64,000 nt of DNA, from positions 27,541,438 to 27,605,437 of the forward strand of contig CM043796.1 of NCBI GenBank assembly GCA_023974075.1. The letters run 5' to 3'. The DNA is from Chaenocephalus aceratus (taxonomy: Eukaryota > Chordata > Actinopteri > Perciformes > Channichthyidae). The translations under genes were made by a program, and so were the position numbers. Of the stretch, positions 51,515 to 62,589 are shown piece by piece. Position 1 is the first letter of the stretch, and the number at the start of each line of letters is the position of its first letter. The notes below the pieces were generated by a model. It was not told the origin of the DNA. It saw only the letters and a list, made by a program, of their open reading frames with translations, and made no database searches.

Positions 51515-52890
51515 GCTCATGACTTGGGTAAATGTACGACTGGTTACACCTTAGTGGTTAAACATGGTGCGTTTTGGTGACACACACTGATTAAGAAAAC
51601 GCCCTGAGGCTCTTTAAAGCTTAGAGAGGGTGTGTGGTAATAGGGCAGTGTCTTCTACATGGTTATATACGAGCCGTTCCACTCACCAGCGTTCCTGCAT
51701 CGGCACTAAACGTTGGCACTGACTGGACAGCTGCTGAATCATCCCATTTGGTTTTAATTCCTCCGGCTGGGCAGAGAGAAGGACTGCAGTGCAGGGGCAG
51801 TGGACGCTCCGCAAAAAGGAAGAGCAATCGAGACGTTTTACACACACTAGTGATATTGCACACACAAGAATAGTCACCATAAGGACAGTGTTTATTCTAA
51901 AAGTTATATTTTAGCTTTATTACATTTCCTTTTGCTCTATAGTCTCAATTGACTTCAATAACGACACCTTTGTAGTGCAGGGTGCCGTGGTGGGTTTTCA
52001 GTCTGTGACGGAAGACGTGAGGACTTTCTGCTGTTCTGAAATCAGTGGGAGTTCGTTTAGGATCCAGATAGGAAACGATGGGTTTTTGTTGAGGTGGAGT
52101 GGAGAGCCAATGGGAGGGAATGTATCATTTAACCATCAGGAAGAGCCTGCAAACAATCCCAGCAAGTGTGAAGTCATCAGATGGCTGGTTGTGAACTATG
52201 AGCTATTGAATAAAAGATATAGGGTCCGTTGATTTTAATTAGGTGAGACCTGAAGCACTGTTTTTCACTTTAGAGGGTCTTGGACATTGTAATGTTATGT
52301 AAGTGTTCTGTTTCCTTGTTTCTTGTCTTAGTGTGGTGTCCTTGTCCTTGATGTTGCAAATGGAGCTGCTGTGACGCAAGAAAAAATGCAGTCTTTTTCG
52401 GACAATACATTATTATCGTAGCGTATCATATTCTCAAGATGGGCGTATAGGACATACCCACACACAAGCAGATTTCCCTTCGATAGGGGGGTTCATTTGT
52501 CAGACGTTGCAGTACGTTCTCGCTCCCAAGTTCTTAAAATCTACATTTTGCTTATGTTGTTATGTAAGGATGTCAAGCTCATAAGTATAACCAGCAGAGT
52601 CATTTTTACTCCATCATCCGGTGAGATGGTAACCAAAGAAATAATACTTATTTATCCTGAAAACTGGTGACTGGCCAATCGATAATAACGTCACAGCTGG
52701 GTATCAACATCACATTGACCTTTGGCAATTTCTACAGTAGGCTTGGAGACATCATACTGAATGGATCGACTTGTTTGCAATGTTACATGTGGAAGTTAGC
52801 ATTGAAAAGTTCTTATAAAATGTAGAGTGAAAGCTTTTAAAGTAACGTAGGACGATTCACCATGGTAGAATAGAGTCAGTGGTAGTTTCA
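51515..52890. other. Intronic/intergenic DNA, no gene recognised
   Basis: No exon, RNA gene or repeat family recognised. Short open frames at 51.6-52.2 kb have no domain or splice support. Confidence 0.45.
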
Positions 52891-53607
52891 TTAAAGGGGA
52901 CCTATCATGCAAAATGCACTTCTTGATGTCTTTTATACATAAATGTGTCCCCGGTGGTGTCGGGGAACTCACGCAGCGTCAGAAAATAAAACCCTCTCTC
53001 TTTTCCTCCTCCTCCGTACCCAAGTCCTCTAAAAACGGGGAACAACGGAGCTGATCCAGATTTGCGTCCGATATGAAGTCATATCTGAAATGTGGACCCA
53101 CGGGCCAATCAGAAACGTTGCCATCAGAAACAATGCCCGACTGTTTTGGACGTAATATGGTCGGTGTTTACATTAGCGTCGCTAACACTCAGAGCTAACC
53201 TGTGCTGGAGAGCATGTGTGTGAAGAAGCAGGAAGTAAAAAGGAACTCACCTTGTGGTGTAACCGGCAAGAGAGAAAGCCTTTGAGCTCCAGACTGTTTT
53301 CAGATCCTTGATAATCCATGATATGGCGTTTCATCATACGGCAGCATTTAGTTTAGACGGTAGCTGCCGGATCCGCATGAGCTCAGACCCCTCCTTTTTT
53401 TTTATCAATCTTTTTTTTTTTATAAAGCTTTATACCAAAAATCTGCACTTTCGAAACAGGAAGTGAAATAGAGGGATATGAGGCATGGCTAGAATGGGTG
53501 ATCTGTTTGGTATTTGAGCAAAACACTTCATAGACATGTTTTTAATATATTTTTATATATCTGAGACCTATGCTATGCCGAAAAATAGCATGATAGGTGA
53601 CCTTTAA
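52891..53607. mobile_element. TTAA-flanked MITE, family A copy 4
   Basis: TTAA + AGGGGACCTATCATGCAAAA left and AGCATGATAGGTGACCT + TTAA right. Confidence 0.9.
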
Positions 53608-53639
53608 AGGGTGTGTCCCTCACTGAAGTCAATAGGATG

Positions 53640-53739
53640 NNNNNNNNNNNNNNNNNNNNNNNNNNNNNNNNNNNNNNNNNNNNNNNNNNNNNNNNNNNNN
53701 NNNNNNNNNNNNNNNNNNNNNNNNNNNNNNNNNNNNNNN
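53640..53739. other. Assembly gap (100 N)
   Basis: Run of N. True length unknown; a MITE related to 51122-51514 is cut by it. Confidence 0.99.
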
Positions 53740-53990
53740 GGGCACGAGATCAGTTTGTGCCCCGATGGAAGGCTGACAGGCAGGCTAGGCCATCCAGTTA
53801 CTTTAGCCGGCTCAGATGATTGGTCGTGCTTTTCACAGCGCCACGGCTTCCACAGATGATATTTTATTTATGGATTTGTTGTCAAAGCACTTCAGATATT
53901 CATTGCTATCGGATGTTAAGAGCATTCCATGGAATATCACAAAAAGTGTATCTCGAGCCGGTTTCTCAAACGTACCTACCCCACCTTTAA
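53740..53990. mobile_element. TTAA-type MITE fragment beside the gap
   Basis: Right part of the GGTGGGGTAGGT family, ending CGTACCTACCCCACCT + TTAA (53987-53990), with a shared stretch including GAAGGCTGACAGGCAGG and ATCCAGTTACTTTAGCCGG that is inverted relative to 51300. The left part is lost in the gap. Confidence 0.7.
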
Positions 53991-54144
53991 ACCTGCTGAT
54001 TAATAATTGGAGCATGATTTTTGGGAAAGCAAACAACCAGCTATATAGTGACACAAGAAAATTAGAAGACTACAACATCTAAAAAGGCACATGTTACTGT
54101 GTGTGTGTTAGGTTCTTTGAATTGGTATTAACAAAATAAGCGAA

Positions 54145-57100
54145 TTAGTGTTTTTTAAATCTGCTACTGCAAGACAGTTTGGGGGCCTCTCGTAGCCTGG
54201 AGATCACTGAACATTTGGGGATGTGGGGTCCGGACAGTGGGGGGGACATGGTGTCTGTGTATATATTAACTTGCTGGCTCCGGTAGAGATGGGCCTGACG
54301 CTGGCACAGCCCCATCCGGCTCAGCAGCATCAGGATGTCTCTGTGGAACGCCTTCGTCAGGATGGCATAAAAAAAAGGGTGCGCACAAGAGTTGAGAGGG
54401 TAGAAAAGCACCAGCAGCACCTGTGGAGATAAATATCGATCAGTTACCTTGGTTGCTGATTGGCTAATGGTTACACAAGCCAAAAAATCGTTATGACATC
54501 ATAAAGTGGCCAAAATCTGATCAGCTCATTTTCAGACAGGTTTTTATAGAAATGGATCAAAAAGAGAGAGAATCTTTGTTCCTGAGACTTTCAGAGTCTC
54601 TTTCCACAGAGGGTAGGGATGGGTACCGAGCCCCGGTATTAAATGGGCCCCAGTCTGAATTATTAAAGACCGTGGTACCGTTAAGCTCCAACGTTATCTG
54701 TCTCTGGAGACATTTAAAAAATATGTCATATGTATTATCGCTACATAAACATTATATATTGCAGCTTTAGTTTCGCCAACAAGGGGGCGGGGCAGTTTAC
54801 ACACACGCGGCTGCTACATGCAGCAACACACACGCGGCGGAGATAGCGGAGAGAACTAAGCGCTCCGAGGTGTGGTTACACTTTACCCGTCTCGATGTGG
54901 ACAATGCTCGTTACCAAAAGTGCAATAAGAGTTTAGCATGTGAGGACGGTAACACGAGCAGTTTGTCTAAACATTTAGCAAAAGTGCTCCACATCCAGAC
55001 GGAGGAATGCACCGGGTTCGACTGTCTTTGTAGTAGCTCTGTAGCCCCGTCCACGAGTAACGTTTCCACGTCATGTATGTTATGTATACCTCAATCATCC
55101 TCCAGAAGAACCGCCTTTTGCAGCATACCTGTCTGCCCCACCTGTGCTGCTCTGTGCCACTGTATTTTTGCAGTAAGAGTAAATACTCTATAAGTTCACA
55201 TTATTTACAATTTACTTTTTTAATTTTTTAAAAGAACCGATAAGGGTACTGTGACGGAGCGGATCACACGAGTGACTGACTCCGCCACTAACAGCCGACA
55301 CACACACGCACACACAGTCACACACCAAACATTTCCTGCTCTCTTCCTAAACCGAAACCATGCAATGTATTATTTATTGTGTGTTTGTTAATTTGTTAAA
55401 TGATTATGTTAAGAGGTGGTTAACCTGTTTATGTTTGGGTCGGATTGTTATATTGAAATGTGGCTTGGAGTGTAATTGTTGTCACCTGTTGACGGTAAGC
55501 CTGGTGGGAGGGGCTACGGGTTAATAAGGGACGGGGTTGGCCCTGGAAGGGGAACTCGGGGAATGTTGCAGAGAAGGCAACAGCTGGGACGTGTTCGAGA
55601 GATCGTTGCAGAGAAGGCAACAGCTGAACACGTTTACTCTCCGGGAGTGATGGACGTTTGATTTGGACATTTATTTATTCTGTTTAAGTTGTGCTGGTTC
55701 GTTATTTTATTTTTTTGCTGCTGTTATTAAAGTTTTGGAGCTTAACCCAACCGACTAGGCCAGTGTTTTGAACGGAGAAATAGAGCCCCGTCACAGGTAC
55801 CGTTAAAGGACCGGATCGATAAGCGGTATCGATAAAAGTAGTAGTATCGTTAAAACCTTACCGATAGTGATACCCATCCCTAGAGGGGACACATGTTATG
55901 TATCAAAGATGTGAAAACGTGAATTTTGCACAATAGGTGACCTTTAAAAATAAAATAAGAATCTCAAGAGGAAGTCCCACCTTGGAGTCTGTGATGGTCA
56001 TCAATGGTTGGTGGAGCGCTGCAAACAAGCCATAGAAACAGATGGGAGCCAGACACAGGAAGTTGGTGAAAATCAGAACCGCCATGCGTTTAGCCATGGT
56101 CGTATCGCATCTGCTGGACTGGTGCTGGGGATTGTGCACCATGCAGTAGATGTGGAGGTAACATAGACACACCACCATGAAAGCCACGACATTAACCATG
56201 AGCAACGACACCACGTAGGTCCGAGCAGCGGTGGTTTCAGTGTCCATGGGCAAGCAGATGCTCACTTTCTGGAAACTGCTCACTCCCACTACTGGCAGCA
56301 GAGCGAGGATCAGACACAGCAACCAGCCGATTAGCATTAGCACAGCTGCGTGGCGTAGCCTCATCTTCCTGTCTGGCCTCATCGCGTAGAAGATTGCATG
56401 CCAACGTTGCAAGCTGATTAGCGTTAATGTGAACACTGATAGCTCGCTGGCAAACACTGATAACATTCCTGCTAGATTGCAGCCACTTCCTGTTTGCCAG
56501 GCGATCGCATAGCGGTAGTAATGGGAGCGTGTGTAGAGGTCCACAGATGCTATGAACAGTAAGTATATCCCCATGCAAAAGTCTGCGAACGCCAGGTGAC
56601 CCATGAGGAAGCGGGTGACGGACAACTTCTGCCGGCTGGTCAGCAGGATGAACATCACCAGGAAGTTAGCGGAGATAGCTAACAGACTGACCGCCCAGAC
56701 TAACACCCGCAGGAAGCCTCGACTCATCACATCCTCACAGGGGTTCAAAGCATCGGGCAGGGGGGTACAAAGGAGTCTGTGAGTATCCGTACGAAGTTCA
56801 TCACACAGAGCAAAGTCAAACCCTTCACTGAGATGCTCTGTAGGCAACTCCACGTAAAACAAACCCTCATTCTGAGCCTGTTCAGTCGGGCACGTGGGGC
56901 TGTCGTACAAGTGGTTGTGATTTCTGCTCCCATGAGCTGGCGGAGCAGAGCTTTCTTTGAGATGCTGGTACACTTCGTTAACTGGATATTTCTGAGAGGA
57001 GTCCTGCAGGCTTTTCAACGCAGTCCGTGTCAGGTTGCAAAAAACGGCCTCAGAGTGTCTTGAAAACAGAGATAGGGATTATTAATCAGAGAATGAACAA

Positions 57101-60100
57101 CCACATTTCTTAACATGCATGCAAGAGGTGCATTATTTTACTCTACATCAGGGGTGTCAAACTCAATTTCATCACGGGCCACATTCGCATTATGGTTGCA
57201 CTCAAAGGGCCGGTTGTAACTTTAAGACTATATAAAAATATAAATATTTAATATATATAAACTAATGTATTGCCTCTGCATTGGATTATTATCGGATAGG
57301 GTCATAACTTCATATTTAACTCGGTCTGAAAGCAGAAGTCTAGGGCAAATAATTGAAGTCTCTTCAGTGAGAATGTCACAAAATGATTTAAAAAGACATT
57401 TTGAAGAAAAAAATTCAAATCTGAGAAAAAAAGTCAAATTTGAGATGCATTGTGGGACATGTAGTTTATGGGCAACGTGCTTCTGTAAATCGCCATGTAA
57501 CCGTATAAGAAACATATTATATTCTTTGCAAGCTCTTGTGGGGCCACATGAAATGAAGTTGCGGGCCGGATTTGGCCCCCGGGCCTTGAGTTTGACACCG
57601 CTGCTCTACATAGTTCTTAAACACCAGAAAGTCTTGACAGGGGGAAAGAAAAGCAAAAATGCCCTTTGTCCTTAACTTCGTTTGCCCATATCGGGCATGT
57701 ACACTACCTAATCTGTCAGAATAATTACCTATACATGTAACAACGTCGAAGCATAAACCTAATCATGATTAAATAATTCTAAATGATTGTTTAAAAGCAC
57801 AACACATCTATAAAAAGACTCAGCCAGAAAGTAGGAAAAATAACGACCTAAAATTACAATAATCTCCAAATTATATCTAAACATTATTTGTGTTATAAGT
57901 GTGGTATGGTGGCCTGGAGGTTTTTCTGGGATATGTTAATGCTCAGGGTGAAAGAGGACCTTGCGATTGTCAAGTGACTCGCAGTGCAAAGGTTTTCTTT
58001 TCACAGAACCATGTTTAAATGTAAAATCATTACAACGCTGACAGAAAAAGACTTGAACTCAATTCATTGAATCCTCAGCCTTTGTGAGTACACATAGATA
58101 AGGAGAGCCTGAGGAGAGTTTGGTATGTGAAGGACAATAACTTGAAAACACGTCACAGCGGGAACATATTTCCCAACACTTTAAATTCTTCTACTTACCC
58201 TCTCCATCTCGTCAACATTTTGAGACCACAACAATGGCTGGGGAAGGTCAATTCAGCGCTCTGTAAGTGGAGGAAGGCTCTAAAGGGGGGAGGAACTTTG
58301 AGGGCCCAGGTGTTTTTAATCTGGAGCTTTTCAATGGTCTCCATACCTATTGAAGGCAGAGAGCTAACTTTGGTTTCTGAAAGGTCTCTAGAAGATAAAG
58401 AGTTCAGATTATTCTTTAGGGTACGCTTGTTCCTGTATATTTATCAGTATGTGACACATAAAGATAGTGTTTGATGGGAACAAAAGGTTCTTTTTTTAGC
58501 AAATTCTCTACATTCACTCACAGATGCGTTGGGCCGTGAATCACGCCATAAAAAGCGAATTCGTCTATTCGTTCCAAATCCACGTTCCTGTGAAGATACC
58601 TGAAGAACGGAGGATAGGGAAACATTAGAGGCGATTAAAAGGGCTGCTGATCTGGTGGTATCATTCATGAACATTAAGATTGTACATATAATAATAATAA
58701 TAATAATAATAATACATTTATTTTGGGGGGCGCCTTTCAAAACACCCAAGGACACCTTACAATTTACATTTACAATTATACCTTACAAATTAAAACAGTC
58801 GATTTAGTGAAGTATCAGCCGGGGTAAGACAAACAACAGGAAATTGACTACAAAAGGACACAGAAGGACACAGGGTACAGATTATAGGGAAAATGCCAGT
58901 TTGAACAGGTGGGTTTTAAGTTGGGTTTTGAATGTTGTTATGGAATCAGACTGTCGGATGCGTCGTGGCAGGGTGTTCCAGAGTCTGGGAGCCGAGCAGC
59001 TGAAAGCTCGAGCACCCATGGTTTTGAGGCGATATATGCACACCTTGGTGCTTTGGTAGATGATTAGGACTACTAGAAAACAATAAATAGGAAAAAACAT
59101 ATGGATCTGTAGACAACATCCCATATAATTACATTACAACTAAATACTGTAACCTGCCTGCCAGCCAGCCATGAGTCCCACTGTTATAATCTAAAATGGC
59201 TTACACTTCCTCCAGTCTGGGGTGGCGTGGGCAAGGGACTCCGTATCTTTTATCTTAGTTTTTTCTTTTTATATTATCGTTTAAAGTGGACCTATCATGC
59301 TATTTTTAGGCAATAGCACAGGTCTCAGATATATAAAAAACATGTCTATGAAGTGTTTTGCTCAAAATACCAAGCAGGTCACCCATTCTAGCCATGCCTC
59401 ATATCCCTCTCTTTCACTTCCTGTTTCAAAAGTGCTGATTTTGGGTATAAAGCTTAAAAAAAAGAAAATAATTGATAATAAAAAAGGAGGGGTCTGAGCT
59501 CATACGGGACCCGGCAGCTACTGTCTAAACTAAATGCTGCCGTGATGAAACGCCATATCATGGATCATCAAGGATCTGAAACAGCCTGGAGCTCAAAGGC
59601 TTTCTCTCTTGCCGGTTACACCACAAGGTGAGTTCCTTTCTACTTCCTGCTTCTTCACACACATGCTCTCCAGCACAGGTTAGCTCTGAGTGTTAGCGAT
59701 GCTAATGTAAACACCGAACAGATTACGTCCAAAACAGTCGGGCATTGTTTCTGATAGCAACGTTTCTGATTGGCCCGTGGGTCCACATTTCAGATATTAC
59801 GTCATATCGGACGCACATCTGGATCAGCTCCGTTGTTCCCCGTTTTTAGAGATTTGGGTACGGAGGAAAAGAGAGAGGGTTTTATTTTCTGACGCTGCGT
59901 GAGTTCCCCGACACACCGGGGACACATATCAAAAAGTGCATTTTGCATGATAGGTCCCCTTTAAATAATTGATATCTGTGTATATATGTCGCTCTGTGAG
60001 GGCTAGAAAACAATCAATAGGTTTGTCACAAAAACAAAATGGAGGATAGATCAGGGACAATGTACCACAGCCACATTTTGATCTGTACACAACATCCATT

Positions 60101-62497
60101 ATTACTAAAACTAGATATTTTTTCACACAGTAGTAATTCTCTTCAGTTTAAGATTATGTTTTTGTTCCACTGTTAAAATTCAAAATGGCTTACACTTCCT
60201 CCAGTCTGCTCCCATTGAAGGCATAGCGCTGGATCTCTTTCACACCATTGCTATTCAGCATGCTTTAAAAGAGAAGAGAAAAGGACAATTTTCCTAAGAG
60301 ACGTCCATTCATCAATCATTACAAAGGAGTACTTTTATCCGTACTTTTACCGTTTAGTTCCGTTAGTGCCTGGAATTTTGCGTTCACACCAAAAAGAGAA
60401 CTTAGTTCAGAGAACTTTTCCCCCATTTTTAGTGCCTGCTAGAGAGGTGGTACTATCCTGGGGAGAAAAAAGTACCAATTTCTGATTGGCTGGGCGAATT
60501 GCAAACCACGCCCCCCGTAAAACTCTGAAAAGTTTTGTGAAGCCGCCATTGTATTTGCTGGCATTAGCATTATTAGCATTAGCATTAGCCCCGCGCACCA
60601 ACGGAGAGAGACTAACTTATGGCAACACAAAAGAAAACATGGGAGCGGTGGAGATGAGGAGGTGTCGGCGTTCTGGTGATTTACTCGGAAGTCCCCAACT
60701 TCTGGGACTTCTGGCCGGGGACTTCGGGTGGCAGTATACGCTGTGAAGTTGTTTGCGGCCTGCCAGTAAACCCAAAGCAGAAGAAGAAGAAGAAGTGACG
60801 TCAGCGGCTTCATTTGCATAATCTTCCCTCAGGGAACTTATTCCGGTGTGAACGCGATCGGCTCTTAGTTCCATACTTTCCTACTGTTATACATATTTCC
60901 TTCATGCTAATTATGAACCCTCTTGTTGAAATGACGGCTCAGCTGGCTGTAGGTTTAGATTATTAAAGGCTTTATTTGGAGCTGTAGTGTGGGACCTTTA
61001 CATCTAAACCTAAACCCTAACACTTTTGAATAAAAAAACAGATAAAAAAAAATACAGATTTCAGTATTCTGACACAGAACGATTTCAGAAGCAATGTGTT
61101 GCTATTGGTAGTATGTTTCGTGCCTGCACCAAATAATAACAAATTAGAAGGGAAAAAAGATGACAACAAATACAGATTTCAGTATTCTGAGGCTCTGAGC
61201 CATTTATTTTCCTCGCGGACGGCAAAAAAACTCAGACATTATACTATTTAAAATAAAAGGGTTAGGCTTACGGCCCGTCCACACAGCGGCGTGCGTTGAC
61301 GCTTGCCGGCGGGCGTGTCTGAAACTCGACCAACAACCAATCACATGAATCTCCCGCCCCTGACACACAAGCAGCGGTTTGATTGGCTAGAGCTTGTACT
61401 GGCATATGATTCGATTGGCTGACGCTTCTGCCGAGGCGTCAAAAGTTGAACATTGCTCAACTTTTGAAGCGAGCAACGCCAGCAACGCTCCACGTCGCTT
61501 CCCAAAATGCAGTTCGGCTAAAAGTGACGTCACCGCATTCAAAGTGAATGGGCAGAAGCGTTGGAGGCTTCAACGCACGCCGCTGTGTGGACGGGCCGTT
61601 AGGGTAAGATATTGAGTAAGAAAATGTTTTTATGAACCACACAGCTTCTGGTATTCCAAGACCCGACCGGACAAAAAGACGTGGTGCTGGCACGAAACAC
61701 ACTACCAATAGAAATACATTGCTTTTAAAATCGTTCTGTGTGACACGAATCAATAGATTAAATTAATTTCGTGACTATAACACGAAATGCCATGAGACTG
61801 CCTATCATAACAACCTTGCAGACTTAGCTTGGAGATTGGGCAGATGACGTGTTTCTGTAAAGTTGCCCCTCATAATTATCATACATACTTTACTATGTGT
61901 CACAGAAAACCTTTCTGACAGTGCCTTAAGTGAAAGTCTATGTTGTTCCCCTCCTATCGCAAAACGCAAAATGTGACGTAAATTAGTTTAAGATATGTTA
62001 AGTATGAATAACAAATGCAAGAGATTTGATTGGTGTAAAGCTGTAAATACAAATGAACAATTCAACTCTCAGTTGTACTCACATGGTCAGAGTATTCTCA
62101 GATATTCCCGTGAAGGAGTTAGCGGGGATCACCTGAATGAAGACATTCTCCACTATCTCCCTGTCAGAGAGCCATGCACACAAACCAGTTATAACCTCCG
62201 TAACTTTGAGCAAACAAAAGACACTAGAGTTTATTTCACATACAAAATAAAATGATCCTGGCTGGACTGGATATATTGAAGCCCAGGGAAGGAGGTGAGC
62301 CCTGTGTTGTGATTCCTCTGTGAAGAGACACACAGATGAAAATATAGAACATTTACTTGTTTTCTTGAGAAAACATGACGTGCTGATGATACACGAGAAT
62401 GCAATGAGCAAAGGAAAGTTTACTTACAGGTACTTTAAATTAGGCAGATCTTTAAACGCCTCTTGGTCGATGTGCGACAGGGTGTGATACCAGTCAG
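54145..62497 (-). CDS. tshr: Thyrotropin-receptor-like glycoprotein hormone receptor, partial (exons 4-11 equivalent)
   Basis: Exons in coding order: 62497-62428, 62315-62244, 62160-62083, 60262-60194, 58599-58522, 58387-58199, 57058-55981, 54420-54145. Leucine-rich-repeat exons of 69-78 bp are joined in phase 2, as in this receptor family. Best matches are to TSHR rather than [35 protein letters not shown], the 189-bp hinge exon, [46 protein letters not shown] and TKAFHRD. TSHR is a seven-helix Gs-coupled receptor of the plasma membrane. Oddities: QRW for ERW, FTNF for FTDF, HPFFY for NPxxY, FDF for the sulfated YDY motif, and an intron between helices 6 and 7. The exon at 62428-62497 enters in an unexpected phase, and 62244-62315 needs a GAG acceptor to stay in frame. 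Exons 1-3 with the signal peptide are not in the window. It may be a diverged teleost paralogue or early pseudogene. Confidence 0.85.
54614..55882 (+). mobile_element. Degenerate hAT element with BED zinc-finger remnant
   Basis: Inverted ends TAGGGATGGGTACCGA and ATACCCATCCCTA, flanked by GAGGG repeats. An open stretch at 54870-55000 encodes [18 protein letters not shown] then [14 protein letters not shown], a BED-type zinc finger as in hAT/ZBED transposases, but the first zinc-ligand Cys reads Tyr and no catalytic domain follows. A solo LTR is inserted within. Confidence 0.75.
55250..55795. mobile_element. Solo LTR of a retrotransposon
   Basis: 546 bp starting TGTGACGG and ending CCGTCACA (TG..CA ends), flanked by a perfect 5-bp duplication GGTAC (55245-55249 and 55796-55800). 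An ATTAAA signal lies near the end (55726). Removing it restores the hAT sequence AAGGGTACCGTTAAAGG. No internal region remains. Confidence 0.85.
57149..57603. mobile_element. hAT-like MITE (CAGGGGTGTC family)
   Basis: Ends CAGGGGTGTCAAACTCAATT and GAGTTTGACACCGCTG with perfect 8-bp duplication CTCTACAT (57141-57148 and 57604-57611). In an intron of the tshr-like gene. Confidence 0.92.
58682..59051 (-). mobile_element. LINE fragment (reverse transcriptase C-terminus and tail)
   Basis: Minus-strand reading from about 59025 to 58882 gives [20 protein letters not shown], then a [10 protein letters not shown] motif and a stop, the C-terminal signature of L2-like LINE ORF2 proteins. A 3-prime segment and an (ATT)n tail to 58690 follow. 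A 5-prime-truncated insertion. Confidence 0.75.
59072..59221 (-). pseudogene. Partial duplicate of tshr-like intron and exon end
   Basis: Similar to 60000-60209: both have TAGAAAACAAT(A/C)AATAGG, GATCTGTA(G/C)ACAACATCC and AAAATGGCTTACACTTCCTC. The duplicate keeps the last 15 bases of the 60194-60262 exon plus its donor, but the rest of the exon is absent. It is an exon relic from a local tandem duplication. Confidence 0.75.
59281..59964. mobile_element. TTAA-flanked MITE, family A copy 5 (inverted)
   Basis: TTAA + AGTGGACCTATCATGC left and GCATGATAGGTCCCCT + TTAA right. It sits between the two halves of the local duplication. Confidence 0.9.
60340..60890. repeat. Probable MITE-like dispersed element
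   Basis: Begins around CCGTTTAGTTCCGTTAG with GTGCCTGGAATTTTGCGTTC and ACACCAAAAAGAGAACTTAG, and ends around TTATTCCGGTGTGAACGCG. The 'extra GTTCACACC' style ends resemble each other in inverted orientation. No coding function accepted. Confidence 0.45.
61079..61745. mobile_element. Inverted-repeat element carrying a nested MITE
   Basis: Left segment ACAGAACGATTTCAGAAGCA, ATGTGTTGCTATTGGTAGT, GTTTCGTGCC (61074-61125) is inverted at 61690-61745 (GGCACGAAACACACTACC, AATCGTTCTGTGTG). Between them lies the TTA-flanked MITE at 61271-61598. Confidence 0.7.
61271..61598. mobile_element. TTA-flanked MITE (Harbinger-like)
   Basis: Ends CGGCCCGTCCACACAGCGGC and GCCGCTGTGTGGACGGGCCG form a perfect inverted repeat. 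The 3-bp duplication TTA (61268-61270 and 61599-61601) is as in PIF/Harbinger elements. Confidence 0.9.
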
Positions 62498-62589
62498 CTG
62501 TCGATTGGACACACAAGAACACAAAAGCAACCGATTACGAACCAACGCGTGAAGTTGGAAGGCTACGTCGAACACACGGAGGCGGTAAC

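Larger units (their letters stand above)
54490..55948. mobile_element. MITE host of a triple nest in the tshr-like gene
   Basis: Left part contains CTTTCAGAGTCTCTTTCCAC (54587), as in the element at 48018. Right part resumes at 55883 with GAGGGGACACATGTTATGTA and ends GCACAATAGGTGACCTTTAA (about 55929-55948), only about 32 bases from the intron donor. The left terminus is unclear. It is interrupted by a hAT-like element. Confidence 0.65.

Noticed and set aside
56237..56578. 113-codon minus-strand open frame inside the receptor exon
   Set aside because: Alternative frame of the conserved receptor coding sequence.
55903..57018. FSHR or LHCGR identity for the receptor
   Set aside because: Helix 2-3 loop (ASVDLYT), loop 2 (MDTETT), AMR.DRK and the NTW.LK repeat match TSHR better, although LHCGR-like residues occur too.
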